NCBI GenBank assembly: GCA_022495995.1
Contig: JAFEMH010007474.1
Location: forward strand, 1-64,000
Direction of reading: 5' to 3'
Length of the DNA: 64,000 nt
Source: Adenophora triphylla var. japonica
Lineage: Eukaryota > Streptophyta > Magnoliopsida > Asterales > Campanulaceae
The translations under genes were made by a program, and so were the position numbers. The notes under the pieces were generated by a model. It was not told the origin of the DNA and did no database searches. It worked only from the letters and a program-made list of their open reading frames with translations. Shown here piece by piece: positions 53,645 to 62,690 of the stretch (position 1 is the stretch's first letter; each line of letters opens with the position of its first letter).

Positions 53645-53846
53645 CCTCTCGATTTTAGAGGATATTCCCATTACCATTACCTTTGACCTTGCCAAAGCCA
53701 AAATTGACCTCTAGATCTTAGAGGCAATGAAGATGCAATCATGGATTCCCTCGCCATAGAAATCCCAAACACATCCCTGCAAGCCAACCTCTCATCTTTA
53801 GAGGTTCAGCCAGCAAAAGACCTAGCCGACCTCTCGTCTTAAGAGG
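53645..53846 (+). other. four CCTCT-N7-AGAGG hairpins
   Basis: Identical 5-bp stems with 7-nt loops at 53645-53661, 53708-53724, 53788-53804 and 53830-53846. Loops vary around CGATTTT, AGATCTT, CATCTTT and CGTCTTA. The intervening sequence is not conserved, so the stem-loop is what recurs. Function unknown. Confidence 0.65.
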
Positions 53847-55859
53847 TCATGATATCCCGAATCACCCAAGGGCCGATCGTAACCCTGAAACCCAGTCGCA
53901 GTTCCTACCGGATAACAGTTTCAGACCATCAATCAAAGATTGTGCAAATTCCATCCGTGCATTCGACGTTTCATGTGAGCATATTTCATTTCTCCTCCGC
54001 AAACACTTGCCGTGGACGTCCCACTGGGGCTTCACATCCATGTCTCCCATCGACACTCCAAGAGGACATGTTTTTAAATTCTCAAAACCCTCAAAGGTCC
54101 TCAGATCCTCGAATTTCAACGTTCATTCTCTTCATTCGGGATAAGCCCGAACTACGGCGACCTGAGCTCCTCCCAAGGAGGGGAACGTAGGCAACCATAA
54201 CTGGTCTTGTCGAAATCACAATCAGATCTCAGAAAATCCGGTCTCCTCAAGGATTATTCCCAAACACTTTCCATCCTTCGGAGTTTGATTCTCGATATCA
54301 GTGGGCTTTCTCCTCAGGATTAATTGAAATATTTGTTCATATCGGGCTTTGGTGGTTGAATAACCCGAATATCAATAAAGGGTTTTAAGCACCTTTGTGA
54401 TCATCACGAATAAGACAAGTTTTCAAGTGTCTCGACAAGTCTTCTCTTTCTACATCATAGGAAGATAGAGCCAAACATTGTTTCGGTCAGCAGGGGCTTC
54501 CATACACTTTTCCACACCTTGTGATGCTTATACTCTCCCAAAAGAGTCAAACCCAAAAGCGAGGGTGTCATACACAAATTCGGGATCCATTCCCACTCTC
54601 GAAAGTTGTGCCCCTACACGTAAACATTTCCGAGTCTTGTCCAGCGACTGATTGACTGCGGTTTGAAATGATGAGTTGCCTCTTTGGCCACAAGATGACT
54701 CTGTCTGCGATGAAGCTGCATGGAATTTTCTCAAGCTGAGGCTTTGGTTAAGGTATCCCTCAGGCTCTCCTTACCAGATTTCCCTCCAGGCTTGCTTTGC
54801 ACTGTCAAATGGGGCTTCGCCAAGCCGGGATCATTCTCTGCACATTCTCTGCTGCTGGCCTCCTCGGGCGCCCGACACACCTCATCCCATCAGCAATAAC
54901 GGACCTACTGCAACAAGTACCCCCGGGAGCATCCACGACTTTCCTAAGCTGCACCATCCATACACCATCACTCATACATTTTTTCCACCTCATGGGAGAG
55001 GGTCCACCCCATCATAAACACTTTTGTTCCATACACAATCCATCATAGCATAATGGCTACATACATATCTGCTCGTCAAGCCGTGCAAAATCCCCACTTC
55101 CTTTCCATTCCCAGCTGTGATGGACTTGTGGAACAAAAGATTAATAATGCATAAGCAAAAAGTCGAATAAAATGCAAAAGTGCATAGAGTGTTGTGTGTG
55201 GAACAAAAGATTAATAATGCATAAGCAAAAAGTCCAAATCCTGCAGGTGGCAGACCCCGCCTTTATCATCTTCGTTAGGCCCGTCACCTTCGGACTCATT
55301 AGCATAATCTGAAAGAGACTTAGTTGCCCCAGTCTCCAAGCAATGCTTGTCAAAAAAAGAGCTCCACTTGTCTCAAGTATCCAAGCAATGATGCTCACCA
55401 GCCTCTGTGACATTAAGGTGTGTTCCGCACAACGAGTTATCATCCAATGCCCGTTCCCATGAGCACACCTTCATCAAGGCCTATATGCACTGACACTTTA
55501 GCAACTCTTCAGCAAAGACCGTCCCGTGAACGACCATCCAGCAACTCTCAAACAAGCAGTTGCAGCCTAAGAACCTCCGGCAGCTACATCCACCCCCGCA
55601 GGTACAATAACCAACTGAGCACCATCAAGTCTAAAGGACTGCCCCTCGAAGCAAAAACCGAGACAAAGATTCCACATCTATCAGTCTCCCCAAGCAACGT
55701 TCATCAGTATCATTGGCCCCGCCGCCAAAGCACCAGGAAAAGTCTGTTCCCTAGCAAACAACATCCACGTCCCACCAAGCAAAGTTCAGGACTCCCAAAG
55801 TCAACCAACCGTCAACAAAGACCATCCCGCACTCGGCAAAACCGGCAAGCTACCAACAA
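53847..55859 (+). other. interior of the Ogre-like element, no recognised gene
   Basis: Only broken frames of low complexity are present, such as a Ser/Pro/Gln-rich one at 55420-55908 ending in a glutamine run that leads into the minisatellite. A phrase GGAACAAAAGATTAATAATGC occurs twice (about 55131 and 55200). I see no RT or integrase motif on either strand. Confidence 0.45.
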
Positions 55860-56610
55860 CAGTGGTCTAAGCCCCTCCGGCAGCCAATACCACCAGCAGC
55901 AACAGTAGCGTGAGTCCCCCGGCAGCTACACCTATCCCCAGCAGAATCAACAGTAGCGTGAGTCCCCTGGCAGCTACCCTTCACCAACACCCAGTGGTAT
56001 GAGTCCCTCCGGCATCCACGATGACCATCAACGGTAGCGTGAGTCCCCTGGCAGCTACTCTTCACCAACACCCAGTGGTATGAGTCCCTCCGGCATCCAC
56101 GACAACCATCAACGGTAGCGTGAGACCCTCCGACAGCTACAACCTTGCACCAACAGCAGTAGCATGAGACCCTCCGGTAGCTACTGGCCACCACCAGTTG
56201 CAGCATGAGTCCCTCCGGCAGCTATAACCTTACACCACCAGCAGTAGCATGAGACTCTCCGGCAGCTACTCGCCACCACCAGTTGCAGCATGAGTCCCTT
56301 CGGCAGCTACAACCTTGCATCAACAGCAGTAGCATGAGTCCCCTGGCAGCTACTCGCCACCACCAGTTGCAGCATGAGACCCTCCGACAGCTATAACCTT
56401 GCACCAACAACAGTAGCATGAGACCTTCCGATAGCTACTCGCCACCTCCAGTTGCAGCATGAGACCCTCTGGCAGCTACAACCTTGCACCAACAACAATA
56501 GCATGAGACCTTCCGACAGCTACTCGCCACCACCAGTTGCAGCATGAGACCCTCCGGCAGCTACAACCTTTCGCCATACGCAATAGCATGAGTCCTTCCG
56601 AAAGCTACAG
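55860..56610. repeat. 84-85 bp dimeric minisatellite (AGCATGAG...CCGGCAGCTAC)
   Basis: The core AGCATGAGNCCCTCCGGCAGCTAC recurs about every 41-44 bp with two alternating linkers (CGCCACCACCAGTTGC and AACCTTGCACCAACAGCAGT). For example the core lies at 56246, 56287, 56331 and 56371. One frame spells MSPSGSY-like repeats, but stops between units argue against translation now. Confidence 0.85.
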
Positions 56611-56859
56611 GTAAGCACAGCAAAGGTATGAAAGCACATCTCTACCCTTTCTTGCTTCTTGTCAGTTTCATTTCCGAACTATGATTTAGCTTGATTCCCT
56701 CCTAGGGATTCGCAGGAATCCTTTCTCCAAATGTCCAGCCATCCGATCTCCCCAGATCATTGTCCAACCCTCTGCCTTATCCCCTTGCCGCTCATTGGGA
56801 TTGGGTCTTATTTTATCGACAACCTCACTTCTTCCATAAGTGACATTGCCGAGGGGCTC
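56611..56859 (+). other. 3' untranslated end of the Ogre-like element
   Basis: Non-coding. Ends with ATTGCCGAGGGGCTC, the likely polypurine tract, directly before the LTR start. Confidence 0.6.
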
Positions 56860-58236
56860 TGTAAGTACGTCAATCCAATTCGCGACCCTTTTAGGTGCCT
56901 TTTAATATGATAAAATTGCATTAAGGGGCGTTTTGGTAAATTCTCGGTCCGCTTCGAGACTTTCGGAATCTTTTTATATGTTTCTTACAAATGGAGTACT
57001 GTTAGGTAATTTTTCCATGCAAAAGGACCTACAGGGAATTAACTGCTTTGGACTTTAAGGAATTAATTCAAGAAGGTTCCAGAAGCAGCATTTGGCGCCA
57101 AAAACAGTTATGGCTTGCTTAAGTCGTGCGACACTTCGAAGCCACGAAAATTTGATACAGAAGGTCGTGCGACACATCTGTTCCATGATCTGCAGCTATA
57201 AATATAGCCCTCTGCCTCTCATTTCTGGACCCCAATTCCACTCCCTAAGGTCACTCTTCCAAATTCGCACCAGAACCTCTCTCTCTCCTCCTTCCACACT
57301 AAACCCCAACCAATCCTACCTCAATTCAACCTCCCTCTCATCCAATACACCCACCTACCTTCACACACTTCACACACCCTGAAGATCTGAAGACTAGCAC
57401 CCCATCTATGCTCAATTCCACATCCAGAAGCTGAATTGAAGGCTAATACACTTAACTTGGTGTATAGGTGGTGGATCTACAAGGGTAACAAATCCATCTC
57501 TCTCTCTCTCATACTCGCCGCTTGCTTTATTGCCATTTCCATCCCTCCACTAATCAAGCTCCATTCGCTTCTGATTATCAAGTGGCAACTGCCATCTCTC
57601 TGTTTAAGTTATATTTACTTGATCCAATTGCATGTTCATAATGTGATCTAATTGTAATTGCAATTTGGTTGTCAAGGGAGTGTGGATCTCCCATATCCAT
57701 ACTCCTTTGATCGATCTGTTATTGATTTATGTTGTCCTGAATTGCTTTGGTATAATTATTTGATCTGGATGGGCATCTGTTGATTCTGATTTCAAAGTTG
57801 TAAAGTTCCTACATATGGTAAACATGTGTCACGCGACACAATTGGACATGAGGAGTCCTGTGTCACGCGACACAAGTAGACCTCTGCAGAGGCTATTGTT
57901 TCAGTTGTAATCTGTCTTGTCCTCCTTGTAATATGGGATGTGGCCTCCCACAGTAAAAGGTTCACAAGTTGTAATCCCCTTTCTTGAGCAATAAAATGAA
58001 GCATTAATATGCATTTTATACATATCTTGTCACACACATTTCGCACACACATTTGGATGTTTTAGATGTTGAACATAGAAAGACTCGTCCACGGACGAGG
58101 CGTCTTGGGTGAACTCTCGGTTCTTCCCAACATGTAACCTGACCCCCGAACTCGAAAATTCTCTTTGAAAAAGGTTTTCAATGTTTCCTTTAAAACGGCG
58201 TGGCGACTCCTATTTTTTTCGGTGAGCGTTCATTCA
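56860..58236 (+). repeat. 3' LTR of the Ogre-like element
   Basis: 1377 bp, highly similar to 49845-51217. It keeps both GTGTCACGCGACAC palindromes (57828 and 57860) where the 5' LTR has lost one. TATA box at 57195. It has a small duplication near 58060 (GATGTTTTAGATGTTG). Confidence 0.9.
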
Positions 58237-58241
58237 CTTCC
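58237..58241. other. TSD (right) of the Ogre-like element
   Basis: CTTCC, matching 49840-49844; Athila gag resumes immediately. Confidence 0.9.
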
Positions 58242-59150
58242 CGGTCAACCTCAAAGGCCAAAAGAGCATGTTAACGTGATAAAAACTAGGAGTGATTATG
58301 AATTGATAAATGAATGCCCTAGTAAAGAAACTATTAGTCCAATCCCACCGATGATTAAGACTAACATTGAAAAGGGGACAGAATCCCCTAGGCTTGCTAA
58401 AAGAGAAGTAAACGAAGAATTTACTGAATTTTTAGGAGTTTTGGATGAAATGAACATAACCGTTCCTTTTTCAGAAAATACACAAGAAATGCCTCATTAT
58501 GCTAGGCCTTTAAAATTGTTTTCAGAAAAAGAGAAACTTGAAGTGTTTGAAAATATCATTTTGGCAGAAGAGGTAAGCGCAATTTTGCAAAAGAAACTGC
58601 TTCTGAAACTCAAAGATCCGGGAACCTTCTCTATCCCTTGTTGCGTTGGCAGGTGTAATATACACAATGCTATGCTCGACTTAGGGGCTAGTGTTAGCAT
58701 CATGCCTTTATCGGTTAGCGAGAGATTAGGAGTGGGGGAACTCAAACCCACTAACATCTCTCTTCAGTTGGCAGATCATTCCATACAATACCCTATTGGT
58801 ATAATGGAAAACATGCCCTGTCGAATAGGGAACTTAATAATCCCTGTCGACTTTGTTGTCCTCAATATTGATGAAGACCAAGAAATTCCTGTCATTCTAG
58901 GAAGACCATTTTTAGCCACCGCACGGGCGATAATAGATGTAAAAAATGGTACTTTCTCTCTTAATGTAGGAAAAGAAAGGGTTGAATTCAATATGCAAAA
59001 TGATCCCGAGGACATTTTTCAAGAAAAATTTGAAAGCTCACAACCTAAAGATCAAAATTATGAAATAAATGAAAAACCTTTAGATTGTGATAAAAATTTG
59101 TTCGATTTGTCTGCTTGTCCAGATACTAACTATTCAGCGAAAAAACTCGA
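58242..59150 (+). CDS. Athila gag C-terminus and aspartic protease (copy 2, partial)
   Basis: Open without stops from the insertion point. A charged gag tail (RSDYELINECPSKETISPIP, EEFTEFLGVLDEMNITVPF) leads into a region typical of Athila just before the protease (YARPLKLFSEKEKLE, FSIPCCVGRCNIHNAMLD). The retropepsin active site reads LDLGASVSIMPLSVSERLG near 58675, with DLG in place of DTG as is usual in this lineage. The second half has PVDFVVLNIDEDQEIPVILG and GRPFLATARAIIDVKNG, the flap-to-C-terminal region. RT should follow but does not. Confidence 0.88.
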
Positions 59151-59363
59151 AGGAGTAAAAGTGCCAAATAAGAAAAGCACTTCGAAATACCGAATGTGCA
59201 AAGATTATAGGCAGCTTATTTCTCCGGGAAAGAGTACAGGATGGAGAATGTGTACAAACTCAAAAAATCCGGAAGGTATGCAATGGCGAATTGTCAAAGA
59301 CAATAGGCCACCACAATATCACGCATCACCAATTTTGATTACCGGAGAGGGGTCGAGCTAATG
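59151..59363 (+). pseudogene. remnant of the end of Athila pol
   Basis: The frame continues past the protease with unrelated basic residues and ends GEGSS at 59361, followed by a GAGCTAATGACCTAAA-type context often seen at the end of Athila pol. About 70 residues remain, so RT, RNase H and most of integrase are deleted. I could not find the deletion joint by eye. Confidence 0.5.
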
Positions 59364-59525
59364 ACCTAAAACAAGCATCATCGGAATGGTAACCGATGAA
59401 TTATTTTTGTTATTTATTTACTTTATTTTATTTATTTATAAATTTATTATTATTATTATTATTATTATGTTATAACTTTGTTTAGTAGGTAATCCTTAAA
59501 AAAATGAATAGGGTGAACAGTGACG
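59364..59525 (+). other. AT-rich spacer with (ATT)n
   Basis: Contains a (TTA)n microsatellite at about 59444-59467. Non-coding. Confidence 0.7.
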
Positions 59526-59633
59526 GAGCAGCCGTGCATTATAAAGAGGAGCGGCCGCGCAGTTCAGAAAATCTGAAACTGAGTTGGCTCAGTAAAGTGG
59601 AGCGGCCGTGCAAGTTATAACGCACGGCCGTGC
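59526..59633. promoter_or_regulatory. second copy of the GCGGCCGTGC array, upstream of the env-like ORF
   Basis: GAGCAGCCGTGC at 59526, GAGCGGCCGCGC at 59549 (23 bp on), GAGCGGCCGTGC at 59600 (51 bp on), and the palindrome GCACGGCCGTGC at 59622 (22 bp on). The sequence between units is not that of the LTR. Period, motif and terminal palindrome nevertheless match the U3 array. A pyrimidine-rich run follows at 59697-59730, then CTTAAATACC near 59742. An internal promoter for the env-like ORF is a plausible reading. Confidence 0.55.
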
Positions 59634-60067
59634 ATGTCGTCTGGGAAAATGTGACGATTCAGTCAACAAGCATAACTCTTCCCCTCTTCCCCAAATACAC
59701 TTCATCTTCTTCACTCTCTCTCTAAACCTCCGCCACCTATACCTTAAATACCCTCTCAATCCACCATATAATCCGGAAATACAACCTCCATCCACCTTAA
59801 TTTCATCATCCAAACACTTTCCCATCTCCAAACCTCCATCAACTCACCTCTATAACCCCAAATTCCGAAAAACCCTAACTTCACCCCATTTCAAAAATTG
59901 AAGAAATTGCCTTGGAATTGAAGCTCAAGAAGGGGACTTTTTGGCAAATTGAAGTTGTGCATCAAGGATTTCGAAGTTTTTAACATCAAATTTCTCGGGT
60001 AATATACTTCCTCTCTTTCTTTGTTCTTCAATAGCTGGGTCTTGAGTATTTCTGCTGTAAATTCATA
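59634..60067 (+). other. leader of the env-like ORF (copy 2)
   Basis: Pyrimidine-rich, non-coding. Its part from 59763 onward is what copy 1 joined to gag. Contains the CCACCATATAATC that supplied the microhomology. Confidence 0.6.
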
Positions 60068-61354
60068 ATGGAAGGAAGAGGAAAGGGAAAGGCTACAGAT
60101 AGGGTCACCAAGAGATCCTGAAAGGAAGCCGCCTCAACCTCTAATCTGAACCCAACTCTTAATAATTTGGGTATTGTTTTTAGAGATGCTTTCCAAGTGG
60201 CTAGATTTACGGCCCTTCGCTCCAAGAGAATCAGGCCTACCCAATTCTCGGACACCCTTGCCCTTCGAACCCTAAGAATCGATGCAAATGTAAGGAAATT
60301 TCATCTTGGGATAGGTTGTGTTGGTTTTCTTGAATTGCATGAGAAAACTTATGAAAGAATTACCCTTGAATTTTTGTGTACTTTGAAGAAGGAATTCACA
60401 ATCGAAATTTGTGGCCAAACTGGGGAGCCTTACCAATTAATTCATCTCCATTTCCGTCTTTGTGGTGAAGAATGTCAACTTACCTCATTTGAAATCAACC
60501 TAATTTTTGGATGGCCATCTTTCGCAAACATTGAAGCCGACCCTCCCCCTGAATTCAGAGAAAATGCCTTTTGGGATCAAATAATCGGAATCCCTTTTTC
60601 AAATCAAGATCCACCAAAGCCTCCTCCATTATCCATCCAACCCTCATTCTCTTGCGTAGGATTTATGCTTATACTATCTTCGCGAGAGAAGACAAGGGGA
60701 CGGTAAATAAAAAGGAGCTTTATTTGTTGTGGACTTTTGTTAGGGCACATAGGAGGGTGAATATAAGCCATTTTCTCATTGAGTTGCTTAGTGACATAGT
60801 TACCCCAGATTTCAATGGAGAAATTCATATAGGGGGAATAGTAACTCTTTTTGCTAAGCATTTTGGGTTTGTAGTGCCAAGTGACTGGGTTGAGTTCGAG
60901 GTTTAATAAAATTGGATATTCCGACCCTGCGAACTATGCAAATGATTTCAGATAGAGGGCCTGGAGAGTTCAACTGGTTAGTAGGTCCCGGGAAAACACC
61001 CTACATAGTTCTCCCAAGCACTAACCTCCCATTCGTCTAAACCTATCAACCCCCAACTTGGATCTTTCCCAATGCCATGAACCATGGAGAAGGCTAAACA
61101 AGCCAAGCGAGACAAGAAGAAGAGGAAGAGCAAGACCAACCCAATTGCCGCCCGAGTTCTACAACCGATTCGATCGAATGGAGCTCCAAAACAACCAAAT
61201 CCTTACCCGATTGGACAATTTTTCCCAAGAATTCCATTACTTCCGAAATGACATTCAAGGTCGAGTAAATACAATCTAAAGACAAGTAAACTCGATCTAC
61301 AACTATTGAGTTAACAATTGGGACAACTTTCCGCAGCCACCACCATTTCAGTAA
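60068..61354 (+). pseudogene. Athila env-like third ORF (copy 2)
   Basis: ATG at 60068 with the same MEGRGKGKATDRVTKRS start. Lesions differ from copy 1: a CGA-to-TGA stop at about 60119, a one-base deletion near 60597 that shifts frame, and a CAA-to-TAA stop near 60904. The domain resembling Athila ORF-1 (LEFLCTLKKEF, LTSFEINLIFGWPSF, KELYLLWTFVRAHRRVN) and the coiled-coil-like C-terminus (MELQNNQILTRLDNFSQEF) are shared. The frame change after about 60950 is the same as in copy 1, so it predates the split or reflects something other than decay. No signal peptide or membrane segment is obvious. Confidence 0.75.
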
Positions 61355-61995
61355 GTATCTCTTCACCCTCCCTTCCTTTCATATGTCCTTAAAACATTGA
61401 GGACAATGTCTACCTCAAGTGTGTGTGGGGGGTATTTATCTATTTTCATTTTCTTTTTAGTTTAGTTTTTTTTTTCTTTCTTAGCTTAGTTGCATTTTTA
61501 TTTATGTATGCATCTTGTTTTTATTCAAAAAAAAAAAATCCCTATGATTGCTCATCTTTATGCTTGCAAATTACCTTAGGATAATGTCTTTCCTTTCCTT
61601 TTCATTTTTTTATAAACTTAAAATTATTAGGAAAGAACTTAGGGATATTTTTAGGAAGTAATTAAAGCATCATAAGTTAGCATAGCATTATATAGGATTT
61701 TGTTAAGAAAAAGCTTTATTTAGATTAGTTGAGTACTTTTTTATCATCTTAAAGCTCTTGGTTGTTTAAAAGTTTGTGAAATATTATAAGTTGTTTCTTC
61801 AAATTGTACACTTTAAAAATTTTTGATTTTTATTCCCTCCTTAGAAATATTCATATTGTTTTGCATATTTTTGAATCACAACCCTTCATAAAAATCCATC
61901 TTTCCATTTCCACTAATTGAATCAAGGCAACAAAATTTAATCTTAATGCTCAAAAGTGACATTGTCACTAAATTTTGGTAAATAGCAAAAAGCAT
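61355..61995 (+). other. Athila 3' non-coding region with internal G-run (copy 2)
   Basis: Carries the imperfect ACATTGAGGACAATGT repeat followed by AAGTGTGTGTGGGGGG at about 61393-61432, the counterpart of 22033-22074. T-rich beyond. Confidence 0.7.
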
Positions 61996-62146
61996 CTATT
62001 ATTTTCTTAGTAGCTCGAGGCACGGCGTTCGCTGCGACGATGCACTCTTGCCAAATGGAAATAGTATATAAGTGTGTTTTGATCTAAGTATTAGGAACAT
62101 GGGGTTCGCAGCCACAATGTATCCTACATGAATGGATCAAATCACT
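61996..62146 (+). other. two serial hairpins with the GGCACGG...CGACGATG loop (copy 2)
   Basis: Unit 1 at 61996-62067, unit 2 at 62070-62146. Compared with copy 1 the unit 1 loop differs (GTTCGCTGCGACG against GTTCAGGGCGACG). One stem base has changed C to T opposite G, which keeps a wobble pair. Unit 2 keeps TTTGATC/GATCAAA. Confidence 0.75.
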
Positions 62147-62678
62147 GAAGTCTTTTGCAAAATATAACACGTTTAAACAAGATAAATTTGTAGCCTTGAT
62201 AAAATTTTGCACTATCATCCTCCATTTTCATCTTTGTGATTCAAAACAACATATCAATTCCCATGAATACTTCTAACTTGTGAATAAATGATCATTCTTC
62301 ATAAATTGTTCATTTCAAGCAATAATCTTTTTCACAAAACACTCTTAAGAGTGAAAATTTCTTTATATACCAAGCTTATGATCCAAAGGTTCATCCTTCT
62401 CTACATTATGCTGTGCTTAGTCAAAATACTACTTATGTTATAATGATTTATTGTTCTCAAGATTACTCTCTAAAAATCTTCCTAAGCCTCTTTCTAAAAA
62501 TAATCTCTAAGGTTATAAGAAAAGATTTGAAAAGGTAGATAAAAGAAAATATCTTCATGGCAATAAGGCTTGTAGCATTATTTATTTTCTGAGGGATCCA
62601 ACTTTAGATTTTTATCATTTTCATTTCATCTTCTCCATCTTTTTATCCTAATCTTGCTTGGGGACAAGCTAGAATTTA
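62147..62678 (+). other. Athila 3' untranslated stretch (copy 2)
   Basis: Non-coding, nearly identical to 22788-23308, with a small insertion near 62302 (CATAAATTGTT). Confidence 0.7.
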
Positions 62679-62690
62679 GTGTGGGAGAGT
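62679..62690 (+). other. polypurine tract (copy 2)
   Basis: GTGTGGGAGAG immediately before TGATAAATTG of LTR 3. Confidence 0.8.

Larger units (their letters stand above)
49845..58236 (+). mobile_element. Ogre/Tat-like element without recognisable pol (8.4 kb)
   Basis: Two LTRs (49845-51217 and 56860-58236) with TGTAAGTACG...CGTTCATTCA ends, an Ogre-type primer site, a polypurine tract (GAGGGGCTC), and TSD CTTCC. The 5.6-kb interior has no RT, RNase H or integrase motif; it carries small broken frames, an A-rich tract, hairpins and a minisatellite. It is a large internally deleted or derivative (LARD-like) member that must depend on enzymes from another element. Confidence 0.9.

Noticed and set aside
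54797..55048. Possible small genes in the Ogre-like interior
   Set aside because: Overlapping frames on both strands with low-complexity composition and no motif; likely chance.
55850..56419. Minus-strand open frames with repeated cysteine/histidine-rich words
   Set aside because: They are translations of the 84-bp minisatellite on the wrong strand, with no start context or similarity.
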